Origin: Ruminiclostridium papyrosolvens DSM 2782
Lineage (GTDB): Bacteria > Bacillota > Clostridia > Acetivibrionales > DSM-1351
Assembly (NCBI RefSeq): GCF_029318685.1
Contig: NZ_CP119677.1
Location: forward strand, 2,657,001 to 2,721,000
Direction: 5' to 3'
Length of the DNA stretch: 64,000 nucleotides
A model generated the notes under the pieces. It was not told the origin of the DNA. It was given only the letters and a program-made list of their open reading frames with translations, and ran no database searches. The translations under genes were made by a program, and so were the position numbers. This document shows, piece by piece, positions 45,564 through 53,848 of the stretch (position 1 is its first letter; the number at the start of each line of letters is the position of its first letter).

Positions 45564-46700
45564 TTATGTCTTAGGAAGCGTTACTTTAAACTGCGTAAAT
45601 TCTTCATTACTGGTTGCGGTAATATCTCCTCCATGCAGGTTAACTATTTCTTTAGCAATGGCAAGACCAAGGCCGGTTCCTCCTGTGTGTGAAGACCTTG
45701 CAGAATCAAGTCTGTAAAATTTTTCAAAAATGGATTCAAGCTTATCTGCAGGTATCATCTTGCCACTGTTTCTAAATGTAACTATGGTAACGTTATTAGA
45801 CTGTATTGCAGAAATCACTATTTTGGAATTTTCATAGCTGTATGCAGCAGCATTTTTAAGTATATTATTAAATACTCGCGCCATCTTGTCAGAGTCAGCA
45901 AAAATATGAAGGTTTTCATCAGCAGAAACAATGGCCTCTTTATTTTCAGGTGCAAGAACAGGGTAAAACTCATCCGCCATCTGTTCCAGCATAAGAGTTA
46001 AATTAATATCTTCCTTTTCAAGAACAATACTCTGAAGGTTAAATCGTGTTATCTCAAAAAATTCATTTATAAGCTGCTCTAGGCGATAAGCCTTTTCCAA
46101 AGTAATGCCAGTATATTTTAACCTTTGCTCCAAAGGCATGTCAGGAGCCTCGTTCAGTAGGCTGAGATAGCCTATAACAGAAGTAAGAGGTGTTTTAATA
46201 TCATGGGCCAGATACACTACCAGATCGTTTTTTCTCCGTTCACTTTCAAGGGCTGCATTCTTCCTTTTTTCAAGGGTGTTTTTAACAGTGTTGAGCTTGT
46301 TCTCCATAAATGAAAGCTCAGAAGGAAGAACTATAGGCGTTTCAGATTCCTCCACAAGTGCATCTATTCCTTCACTTATTTTATTAAAGTAACGGGTATA
46401 TCTGGACATTGCAATAAAAACAAATATAATAATCAGTAAGACAAAGCCTATTATTACAAATACATTCTTATTTTCCACAAATATCCTTCGATATATATCT
46501 GCAGCAGAATAATAGCTTGTATGGAAAAGCTTTTCAGCTACTCTTACAAAACCTTCTGCAAAAGGTGCCTGAAAGGCATCATCAATAAGAAAGATAAGAA
46601 CAAAACCTCCGATTATTAAGGCAAGTACCGCACCTAGCAAAATTTGCAACAATATCTTCAATCTTAACTGAGTAAAATCATTTTTCAATTTTATATCCAA
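45564..46700 (-). CDS. vanS: Sensor histidine kinase VanS
   Basis: A 378-aa membrane kinase. Helices at about 15-40 and 80-100 enclose an external loop of about 40 residues that would face the inducer. A HAMP-like linker leads to the dimerisation domain with His166 (LAHDIKTPLTSVIGY) and the HATPase domain (NILKNAAAYS, FEKFYRLDSARSSHTGGTGLGLAIAKEI). The extracellular segment is too short to be a known sensor fold, typical of VanS. It overlaps vanR by 23 bases and is separated from vanG by 134 bases. Confidence 0.92.
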   Translation of the reverse strand: MDIKLKNDFTQLRLKILLQILLGAVLALIIGGFVLIFLIDDAFQAPFAEGFVRVAEKLFHTSYYSAADIYRRIFVENKNVFVIIGFVLLIIIFVFIAMSRYTRYFNKISEGIDALVEESETPIVLPSELSFMENKLNTVKNTLEKRKNAALESERRKNDLVVYLAHDIKTPLTSVIGYLSLLNEAPDMPLEQRLKYTGITLEKAYRLEQLINEFFEITRFNLQSIVLEKEDINLTLMLEQMADEFYPVLAPENKEAIVSADENLHIFADSDKMARVFNNILKNAAAYSYENSKIVISAIQSNNVTIVTFRNSGKMIPADKLESIFEKFYRLDSARSSHTGGTGLGLAIAKEIVNLHGGDITATSNEEFTQFKVTLPKT

Positions 46701-47373
46701 CTCCCCATACTGTTTTAATGAACTTCGGATTGCCTTCCGGCTCCTTCATCTTTTCACGGAGATGCCTTATATGAACCATTACTGTATTATTACTGCCTGA
46801 GAAATACTTCTCTCCCCATACCTCCTGAAAAAGCCTTTCAGAGCTGATAACCTGTCCTCTATTTTCGCAAAGTATCCACAGAATAGAGAACTCCGTAGGT
46901 GTCAGAATAAGTGGCTGTTCATTTAGAGAACATTCATGTGTTGTTTTGTTCATTATAAGACTGGAGACTTCCAATATATCGTTTGATTGCTGTATTCCCT
47001 CATTATATCTTGTGAATCTCCTAAGCTGGGCTTTAACTCTTGCAACCATTTCAAGGGGACTAAAAGGTTTTGTAATATAATCATCGGCGCCCAAAGTAAG
47101 TCCTGTGATTTTATCCATTTCTTCAACCTTTGCTGTTAACATTATAACCGGAAAATTGTATTTCTCCCGTATCTTCTGACATAATTTAAACCCATCCATC
47201 ACAGGCATCATAACATCCAGTATGGCCAAATCATATTTTATCTCATCAATTGATTTAAGTGCCTCTATAGGAGAATAAAACTTGTATATATTATAATTCT
47301 CATTTCTCAGGTACAGCTCAACCAAATCCGCTATCTCTTTTTCATCATCAACCACCAAAATATTTGTACTCAT
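46678..47373 (-). CDS. vanR: Response regulator VanR
   Basis: A 231-aa OmpR/PhoB-type regulator. The receiver domain has the acidic pair DD (9-10), phospho-acceptor Asp53 (LAILDVMMPVMDG), Thr in MLTAK and Lys in DDYITKPF. The winged-helix DNA-binding domain (about 130-231) ends in VWGVGYKIEK. With VanS it should switch on the vanG operon, and also itself: the same phased repeats stand before both units. GAGG lies eight bases before the ATG. Confidence 0.93.
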   Translation of the reverse strand: MSTNILVVDDEKEIADLVELYLRNENYNIYKFYSPIEALKSIDEIKYDLAILDVMMPVMDGFKLCQKIREKYNFPVIMLTAKVEEMDKITGLTLGADDYITKPFSPLEMVARVKAQLRRFTRYNEGIQQSNDILEVSSLIMNKTTHECSLNEQPLILTPTEFSILWILCENRGQVISSERLFQEVWGEKYFSGSNNTVMVHIRHLREKMKEPEGNPKFIKTVWGVGYKIEK

Positions 47374-47414
47374 AAATCGTCCTCTTAAACTCCCATAATA
47401 ATATAGATAAGAAA

Positions 47415-47456
47415 ATTATAGCATTCTAAATTAAAACTTTATTAAGAATTACTTAA
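47415..47456 (-). promoter_or_regulatory. vanR promoter with three phased repeats
   Basis: TTAAGTAATTC, TTAATAAAGTT and TTAATTTAGAA follow at 11-bp phasing (47456-47424). They are followed three bases later by a perfect TATAAT (47420-47415). The repeats occupy the -35 zone, as expected for activation by a PhoB-type regulator. Confidence 0.6.
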
Positions 47457-47461
47457 TTTTT

Positions 47462-48850
47462 TTATATTTTAGGAATTGTAAAGGTAAATTTTGTGCCTTT
47501 GCCGATATTACTCTGTACATTAATACTGCCGCCGTGAGCCAAAACTATGGATTTACAAATAGCAAGGCCTATTCCTGAACCGCCTGTCAGCTTATTACGT
47601 GACTTATCAGCCCTATAAAACCTTTCAAAAATATAAGGTAAATCTTCACCAGGTATACCCGGTCCGTTATCCGTCACTGAAATCTCCGTATTTACATCAT
47701 TATACTGTATATTGATAACGACCATTCCACCTTCAGGAGTGTATTTTAAAGCATTTGAAAGTAAATTTACAAGTACCTGACTTATTTTATCCTTATCTGC
47801 ATACACCCTGCAATCCGCACCTGTTAGTTTTAATTCCAGCCCTTTGCTTAAAAATTCACTTTCAAAATTATGAATCTGCCTTTTTGCCAGTTCAGTAATA
47901 TCAAATGTATCCATATTTAAAACAAAATTTTCGCTTTCATATCTGGCAAGCTTTTCAAGGTCGCCTACCATTTTGCTTATCCTTACAATCTCTTCATGAC
48001 AACTTTTAAGTCTTTCCGAATCAGCAGGCCATATACCATCCATCATTGCTTCTAAATGGCTCTGAAGAGTTGCCAATGGCGTTCTCAGTTCATGTGCAAC
48101 ATCTCCGGTAAGTCTTTTTCTCAATATTTCCTGCTTTTCCATGTTTTCTGCTAAATCATTTATGGTAACAGTAAGCTGATTAATCTCTCGAGTATTTGAC
48201 TTCTCCTTAATTCTGTCTGAATAAAACCCTTTTGATATGGCTTTCGCTGTATTTATTACCCTAGCTATAGGCGAAACCAGTCTTTTTGACATAACAGTAC
48301 CAAATAACAGAGATAGAATTAAAGAAAAAATTCCCACAGCCCAAAGTAAATTGTATAAATCATTTATAAATGCAATATCGTGTTCATTAAGATAATTGTC
48401 TCCATAGGTTCCGATTTCCACAGTTCCTACCTTGTTAAGGTTATAGTTTATGGTATATGGAACCTCTGTGTAGCCCGACTTACCTCTGCCGGGTATTCTG
48501 CTTGCATTATTTGACATGTGTTCTATTATTCTTTGGCACATACCGTTATTGTGAGTTTTTGCATCCCATATAATATTGCCGTTAATATCTTTGACTTTTA
48601 GAATAATTCCATTCTCCATAGAGCTTACGCCAATGGTTTCAATTACTTTTGTATTCCATTTTCCGTTCCCCATATATTGACCTGAAAGAGTAGTAACAAT
48701 TTCACGGTTTTTTTGCTCTGTGTTTTGTTTTACATACTCTTCAAAATGCTTATATACAAAAAGGGTTGTAAAAATACTTATAAGTATAATGCATATAAGA
48801 GCAACGGCAACATATGAAATTGAAAGCTTGGTTCTCAAACTGGAATTCAT
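47462..48850 (-). CDS. Sensor histidine kinase of a second two-component system
   Basis: A 462-aa kinase. Helices at about 12-34 and 165-187 flank a 130-residue external sensor domain. A HAMP domain (about 190-240), His253 in VAHELRTPLATLQ, and the HATPase domain (NLLSNALKYTPEGG, FERFYRADKSRNKLTGGSGIGLAICK) follow. The style is BaeS/ResE-like. The signal is unknown. It follows its regulator gene by 31 bases, and its stop lies five bases before the vanR operator, with no terminator seen between. GAGG lies eight bases before the ATG. Confidence 0.92.
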   Translation of the reverse strand: MNSSLRTKLSISYVAVALICIILISIFTTLFVYKHFEEYVKQNTEQKNREIVTTLSGQYMGNGKWNTKVIETIGVSSMENGIILKVKDINGNIIWDAKTHNNGMCQRIIEHMSNNASRIPGRGKSGYTEVPYTINYNLNKVGTVEIGTYGDNYLNEHDIAFINDLYNLLWAVGIFSLILSLLFGTVMSKRLVSPIARVINTAKAISKGFYSDRIKEKSNTREINQLTVTINDLAENMEKQEILRKRLTGDVAHELRTPLATLQSHLEAMMDGIWPADSERLKSCHEEIVRISKMVGDLEKLARYESENFVLNMDTFDITELAKRQIHNFESEFLSKGLELKLTGADCRVYADKDKISQVLVNLLSNALKYTPEGGMVVINIQYNDVNTEISVTDNGPGIPGEDLPYIFERFYRADKSRNKLTGGSGIGLAICKSIVLAHGGSINVQSNIGKGTKFTFTIPKI

Positions 48851-48881
48851 GTCCTGTACCTCAGTTTATTCATAATAATAA

Positions 48882-49583
48882 CTATTCTCCCGCAAATCTG
48901 TATCCAATTCCATGAACAGTCACCAGATACCTTGGAGTTTTGGGGTCATCCTCTATTTTTTGCCTGAGGTTTTTTATGTGAGTATCAACAGTTCTGTCAA
49001 AACCCTCAAAATCATCACCAAGGGCCATATTTATAAGTTCATCTCTAGTAAAGGTTTTCTTAGGGAAGCCTGCCATGGTAACCAATATTCTGTATTCATT
49101 AGGAGTAACATTTATTGTATTGCCTGCTTTTCTTATTTCATGTACAAAGGTATCTATTACAAGATCTCCATTGTCAAAAATAATTTTGCCGGTATCTGCA
49201 ACAGGTTCTTTGACAACCCGCCTGAGCACTGCTGCAACCCTTGCCAGAAGCTGCCTTGGGCTAAATGGTTTTAAAACATAGTCATCGGCACCAATATCCA
49301 AGCCTGTAATTACTTCGTCATCAGAGACTTTAGCTGTTAACATTATTATTGGAACGGAAGAATTTTTTCTAATCCTTTTACATATTTCTTCACCTGATAT
49401 GTCAGGCAGCATTAAGTCAAGTATTATCAAATGGGGATTGAACTCCTTGTAGCTTTCCATAGCTTCTTTACCGTTTAATGCTGTAACTACCTTGTATCCG
49501 TCATGTTCGAGATAAGATTTTATAACCTCTGATATTTTTACTTCGTCATCAACAACCAGTATTTTTTTCGCAGTATCATTCAA
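48882..49583 (-). CDS. OmpR-type response regulator of the second two-component system
   Basis: A 233-aa regulator. Receiver domain with DD (12-13), Asp56 (LIILDLMLPDISG), MLTAK and DDYVLKPF. A winged-helix domain follows (about 135-233, ending HGIGYRFAGE). Its kinase follows directly. The target is unknown; neighbours upstream are a metallochaperone and a DUF2318 Fe-S protein, so metal or envelope stress is possible. GGAGG lies 12 bases before the ATG, a longish spacer. Confidence 0.93.
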   Translation of the reverse strand: MNDTAKKILVVDDEVKISEVIKSYLEHDGYKVVTALNGKEAMESYKEFNPHLIILDLMLPDISGEEICKRIRKNSSVPIIMLTAKVSDDEVITGLDIGADDYVLKPFSPRQLLARVAAVLRRVVKEPVADTGKIIFDNGDLVIDTFVHEIRKAGNTINVTPNEYRILVTMAGFPKKTFTRDELINMALGDDFEGFDRTVDTHIKNLRQKIEDDPKTPRYLVTVHGIGYRFAGE

Positions 49584-49622
49584 TTAAAAATCCTCCTTCC
49601 ATAGCTTATATATATAAATATA

Positions 49623-49655
49623 CCCCGTTCCACTCATATAATCAGTGAAACGAGG
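49623..49655. terminator. Hairpin between the CopZ-like gene and the second two-component system
   Basis: A 12-bp stem with several G-U pairs (CCTCGTTTCACT / AGTGGAACGGGG on the minus strand). The tail on the minus strand is only U/A mixed, whereas on the plus strand TTTATTTTCC follows. It probably attenuates the upstream transcript. Confidence 0.4.
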
Positions 49656-49686
49656 TTTATTTTCCTTCGGAGCTTGTTGATAAAAC

Positions 49687-49920
49687 TTATACAAAATTAT
49701 TATGTTCCATGGTAACATCATATCCCTGATCTTCAATTGCGTCTTTTATCTGTTTTCCTTTAACAATCTCAGGGTCAAACTCAACTGTTACCTTTTTAGT
49801 AGCGAGGTCAACATCAACCTTTTCTACTCCGTTTAATGAACCGACAGCATTTTTAATACTGTTTACACAGTGATTACAGCTCATTCCCTCAACAACAATA
49901 TCTGTTATTTCCTTAGCCAT
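49687..49920 (-). CDS. Heavy-metal-associated domain protein (CopZ-like metallochaperone)
   Basis: A 77-aa single HMA domain. The metal site is GMSCNHC (Cys15, Cys18), followed by the ferredoxin-like core VEKVDVDLATKKVTVEFDPEIVKGKQIKDAIEDQGYDV. Such proteins carry Cu(I) to P-type ATPases or regulators. No Cu-ATPase or CopY/CsoR gene is close; the ATPase at 1.2 kb belongs to another class. AAGGAGG lies seven or eight bases before the ATG. Confidence 0.9.
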   Translation of the reverse strand: MAKEITDIVVEGMSCNHCVNSIKNAVGSLNGVEKVDVDLATKKVTVEFDPEIVKGKQIKDAIEDQGYDVTMEHNNFV

Positions 49921-49984
49921 AAAAAATACCTCCTTTTTATATTTCTACAATAATATTATTTTTTAGTTTACATTCATTATGTAT

Positions 49985-50039
49985 TCAACTTTTGCAAGTA
50001 TATACCAATGGTTGAAATCATTCAAGCTGCAAAAGTTGA
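49985..50039. repeat. Long-spaced perfect inverted repeat
   Basis: TCAACTTTTGCA (49985-49996) and TGCAAAAGTTGA (50028-50039) are 12-bp perfect arms, 31 bases apart. A smaller TTGAA/TTCAA pair lies between them. They sit between the DUF2318 and CopZ-like genes. They may form an RNA stem ending the DUF2318 transcript (without a U-tract) or two operator half-sites. Confidence 0.4.
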
Positions 50040-50053
50040 TTTATTACTTAATT

Positions 50054-50536
50054 CTACTCTGTTTTCCAATTATCTGTAAACAAGCTCTTATTATTTTGTA
50101 TAAAATCTTTTGGTATAGTAATATTTTCTGCATCTTCTTTTTTGTTTTCCTTATATATAGGAATTGGATTGCAGCCACCTCTTTGCTGCTCTATCATATC
50201 CATAGAAAACCTGTTTCCGCAATTCTGGCAGACAATAACGTCGCCTTCCTGCTTGTAGTATGCTCTTGGGGAGCCTTTACACACCTGACAAGTATTAAAA
50301 GCAGTTCTTATTGTACCATCACTTGCTTTAACTGCAAGAACTTCCATATTGGTCTTTCCTGCTTTTATAGGATAAAATGTAACTTTATCTGTAATCTGAC
50401 TTTTAGGTATTACAATATCTGCCACAGTCACAGTGTTTTGGGAAGCATTTCCCACAAGTTTTAATGTTAAAATTCCTGCTAATACTACTATTATTACTCC
50501 AAATATGATAAAGTTCAACTTGTATGAATTTTTCAA
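50054..50536 (-). CDS. DUF2318 family membrane-anchored Fe-S protein
   Basis: 160 aa. One N-terminal transmembrane helix (about 9-28) is followed by an external domain with Cys83/Cys86 (CQVC), Cys103/Cys106 (CQNCGNRF) and Cys122 (RGGCNP). This CxxC...CxxCG.RF...GGCNP pattern defines DUF2318, annotated as Fe-S-containing membrane protein and often found with Ftr1-type iron permease systems. No permease is present here, so its partner is unclear. It precedes the CopZ-like gene on the same strand, suggesting a metal-related pair. Confidence 0.8.
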   Translation of the reverse strand: MKNSYKLNFIIFGVIIVVLAGILTLKLVGNASQNTVTVADIVIPKSQITDKVTFYPIKAGKTNMEVLAVKASDGTIRTAFNTCQVCKGSPRAYYKQEGDVIVCQNCGNRFSMDMIEQQRGGCNPIPIYKENKKEDAENITIPKDFIQNNKSLFTDNWKTE

Positions 50537-50695
50537 TTTGTACCTCCTTGTATTAAAATTAAAACCACAGCTAAATACTATCAGTAAGATGTGGAGATTT
50601 TATGAAGGTTACAAATTTGAAATAATTGTTTACAAAATTTGCTATGCTAATATATATTTATATTTATCCAATTAAAAAATGTAGGAGTGTGTCAA

Positions 50696-51832
50696 ATGAA
50701 ATCTGCAAAATTATCCTTTTTAATATGTCTTTTTAGCGGAATTACTTTGTTTATAATAGGTTCTGTCTTAATGGTAAATATTCGAACATCGCCTCCCCCT
50801 CAACAAAAAAATACAGTCTTGCCTTCCGGGGAAACAAAAAAAACTATAGATGTAACGGAAACATATCAAAATAGCGGTGATCCTATAAATTTTCTTGTTC
50901 TGATAAAAGAAGCGTCAGGTTTGCATACAGACACCATCATAATAGGAAATTACGAACCGGTGACAAATCAAATCAGTCTGCTGACAGTACCCAGAGACAC
51001 AAAGCCTACCGGTAAATCAACAATAAAAATTAATAACGTATATTCCACAAATTTTAGCAAACATCTCGATTTACCTAAAACCCAACGAAAAACTAAATCT
51101 ATTGAGGATACAACACAGTATATAAGTAACCTTACCAATATTCCAATTGATTATTATGTTTACCTTGAGATTGACACAATCAAGCAAATTGTAGACATGC
51201 TCGGTGGAGTGTATTTTGATGTGCCTGCTGATTTAAGATATCCGGACCCTTCTCAAGGCCTGAATATTAATCTGAAAAAAGGTTATCAGCTCCTTGACGG
51301 TGACAAGGCAGAGCAATTGCTGAGATTCAGGAAAACACCTTATAATATAACTAAAGCACCCGCCGATGTTCGGAAGTACTACGACGGCTCTGACATGAAA
51401 AGAACAGAAATGCAGATAAAATTTGTTAATGAACTTATTAAGCAAAAAGTTACTCTACTAAATATGCCTAAGCTGATTCCTGTAGTAAATTATGCCTTTA
51501 GCAATGTAATTACGAACATTTCACTTTCAGATACACTAAATCTTGCCACCGGGCTTACCAGAGCCAACAAACAGGAAATGAACACTTTCAAGTTATGTGG
51601 TTTAGACAGATATATAAATGATATTTACTATTTCATATACAACCAAAAGGTTGAAAACGTTAAAACAAAAGAGGAGTATAATACTCAGGAGATAATTGAT
51701 AAGTATTTTATATCAAAAACCGGTAAGTTTTCGCCTGATCCAAATAAGAAATATGATTTTCATTCCGTTCTCCCGCCAAATCCTTCGAACACTGAAACTG
51801 AGTCAAGAAGCGACGGGAAAGATAAACCTTAA
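50696..51832 (+). CDS. LytR-CpsA-Psr family protein
   Basis: 378 aa. One N-terminal signal-anchor helix (about 6-28) is followed by an LCP domain of about 240 residues: INFLVLIKEASGLHTDTIIIGNY, LLTVPRDTKP with the conserved Arg, VDMLGGVYFDVP, and YQLLDGDKAEQLLRFRK. LCP proteins transfer undecaprenyl-phosphate-linked glycopolymers to peptidoglycan outside the membrane. A polar C-terminal tail ends it. The start at 50696 follows AGGAG by eight bases; the in-frame GTG three codons earlier is inside the ribosome site region. Confidence 0.92.
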   Translation: MKSAKLSFLICLFSGITLFIIGSVLMVNIRTSPPPQQKNTVLPSGETKKTIDVTETYQNSGDPINFLVLIKEASGLHTDTIIIGNYEPVTNQISLLTVPRDTKPTGKSTIKINNVYSTNFSKHLDLPKTQRKTKSIEDTTQYISNLTNIPIDYYVYLEIDTIKQIVDMLGGVYFDVPADLRYPDPSQGLNINLKKGYQLLDGDKAEQLLRFRKTPYNITKAPADVRKYYDGSDMKRTEMQIKFVNELIKQKVTLLNMPKLIPVVNYAFSNVITNISLSDTLNLATGLTRANKQEMNTFKLCGLDRYINDIYYFIYNQKVENVKTKEEYNTQEIIDKYFISKTGKFSPDPNKKYDFHSVLPPNPSNTETESRSDGKDKP

Positions 51833-51837
51833 AAGAT

Positions 51838-51878
51838 TAAAAGGATAATAGCCTAAAGTCGGCCATTATCCTTTTTTT
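51838..51878 (+). terminator. Bidirectional terminator after the LCP gene
   Basis: AAAGGATAAT and ATTATCCTTT enclose a second GCC/GGC stem, followed by TTTTTTTG on the plus strand. It lies between convergent genes. Confidence 0.75.
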
Positions 51879-51901
51879 GCGCCTATTTAAATATCACTTT
51901 T

Positions 51902-53806
51902 TTATTTCAGGGTGACACTGTTCCAGATGGAGTTTACCAGCTCTCTATTCATAGTTCCATAGTAGAATTTATTTGCAGTAAAGGTAAATTGCATTATTTG
52001 GTTTCCTTTAGACAATACATATACTTCCTGACGGTATTGAGTATCGTTATTAATTATATTAAATATATATTTGTAACCAAAGGTGTCTTTTTCATTTATA
52101 GCAACTTTACTTTCTAACTTTAAATTCTTATTAAGTAATTTGTTAAAGTACTGGTCAAGTCCTGCAAATGCTTCCGTTGATGAAGTAGTCATTTCAGCTG
52201 TTGAAATAGTAAAAACTAAGTCCCCATCGTTATTGTAATAACTTATATAATCAGAATTATTCTCTTGACTTTTTTTCCAGCCGGAAGGCAGTTTAAAAGA
52301 ATATAAATCTTCTTCTATAGTACGTGTCTTTGTTGAACTAGTTACCTTTGAAGGGTCCATCAGCTTGCCGGTTGCTTTTAAATCCAACTGCTCAAATCTA
52401 AATGAATTAGCCATACCTTCAACCATCATTCTCTTTTTGGAATCATTATATGTTTCCTCAGGAATTTCATACGATAAGACATATTTATAATTTTTATCCG
52501 CAAAGAAAATATCACAGCCGTATTTAAGCTTATCTGACTTGGTATATTTGCAATACAACTTGTTACTTTTTACTCCTCCGATAACAGCACTCTCCTGCTT
52601 CTCAAGCTTAAACATTTCAGCATTATAATACCGCTCATAGTTCTTTAATTCTGAAGCAGTAATTGAGTCCAGGTTCTCCCCCTTTTCAAGGGAATAGATT
52701 TTCACTGAAAACTTTTCTCCCTTAGGGCCAAAAAACTGAACTTCATTATGTACATTTTTATCTTTGTACTCACTCCAGTCTGGAAGAATCTTTGCTGACC
52801 ATTTTAGCTGAGTGTCCTGATACTTTCTATACCCTGTGGCTGATACATCTGACAAGTCCTCTGTGCTTCCATCCTTGCTGAACTTAAACTGAAATGAATC
52901 AAGTAAATCCTGATATTTGTTATCAAGATAGGATTTGTCGCTATCTAAAAGCAACAACAGTGAAAATCTCTTTGTATTGGTCATATATACTCTCTTTACA
53001 AAAGTGAAATCACTGTCCTTATAGACTATTTCTGCATATTCAACTCCATTTAACTCGTTAATTCCACAGTCAATAAGTGTTGAATCCTCTGCTTCTTCAC
53101 GAAGATTTTGCTGTTCATCCTCCATAGTTGCATCCTTATCCTTGTCACTGATTGCAATACTCATACTGTAGGTTGAATCCTGTGATATGAAAAAACTATA
53201 GGCTCCGTTAAAGGTTCTTGAACCCATAATAAGCTCACGAGGAAGCTTCATAGACCAGTTATAGTAGCTGTCCCCCACTTTTGACTTATTTGAATTCTTT
53301 ATTAATGTTCCAAAGTCCTTTATGCTGTTTGGGTTAGCAATCTCTTTTGTAAAAGTAACTTTTCCGCCACTGTTAGTAATGTCAGCCCCAAAAACATCAG
53401 CTAAAAAAGTAATAGTTGCCATGAATGATGAATTTTTTATGTAAGGAGTGGCATCCATGTTTGTTTTCTTACCTGCTATTATAGCCTCTTGCTTTTTATC
53501 GGTAATTTTGATTTCCACATCATTATATTTGATAACAGCAGTTTTTTTCTTTAAATCAGGCGTAAATGAAGCACCCAGCGCATCTGCTATAACCTTTACG
53601 GGAACAAAAGTTTTTCCTTTCACAACAGCACTGGCTTCCGCTTTTACTTCCTTACCGTTAACAGTATAGCTTGCTGTACCTGCTTTAAAGGAAACTGTTA
53701 TTACGGTTGACGTATTATTATCAAGAAGCTCATCTGCTGCAAATATACTCACCGAACTTAAAACTAAACAAAAAATTACACTTAACAGTACAAATAACTT
53801 TTTCAT
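51902..53806 (-). CDS. Exported protein with copper-amine-oxidase-N (stalk) domain
   Basis: 634 aa. A signal peptide (MKKLFVLLSVIFCLVLSSVSIFA, cut near ADE) leads to a stalk domain of the copper amine oxidase N-terminal type (about 45-150: YTVNGKEVKAEASAVVKGKTFVPVKVIADALGASF). Three related beta-rich modules follow, at about 175-310, 325-470 and 485-634, each beginning with a W-S-x-K-L-P- or F-K-L-P-S-like segment. It is probably cell-surface bound. The function is unknown. It is followed on the same strand 3' by nothing and preceded by the stalk-protease gene, 42 bases upstream. Confidence 0.7.
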   Translation of the reverse strand: MKKLFVLLSVIFCLVLSSVSIFAADELLDNNTSTVITVSFKAGTASYTVNGKEVKAEASAVVKGKTFVPVKVIADALGASFTPDLKKKTAVIKYNDVEIKITDKKQEAIIAGKKTNMDATPYIKNSSFMATITFLADVFGADITNSGGKVTFTKEIANPNSIKDFGTLIKNSNKSKVGDSYYNWSMKLPRELIMGSRTFNGAYSFFISQDSTYSMSIAISDKDKDATMEDEQQNLREEAEDSTLIDCGINELNGVEYAEIVYKDSDFTFVKRVYMTNTKRFSLLLLLDSDKSYLDNKYQDLLDSFQFKFSKDGSTEDLSDVSATGYRKYQDTQLKWSAKILPDWSEYKDKNVHNEVQFFGPKGEKFSVKIYSLEKGENLDSITASELKNYERYYNAEMFKLEKQESAVIGGVKSNKLYCKYTKSDKLKYGCDIFFADKNYKYVLSYEIPEETYNDSKKRMMVEGMANSFRFEQLDLKATGKLMDPSKVTSSTKTRTIEEDLYSFKLPSGWKKSQENNSDYISYYNNDGDLVFTISTAEMTTSSTEAFAGLDQYFNKLLNKNLKLESKVAINEKDTFGYKYIFNIINNDTQYRQEVYVLSKGNQIMQFTFTANKFYYGTMNRELVNSIWNSVTLK

Positions 53807-53848
53807 TCTTTAAATCCTCCAAGTGCCTCTACCGGGCATTTTTAACTG

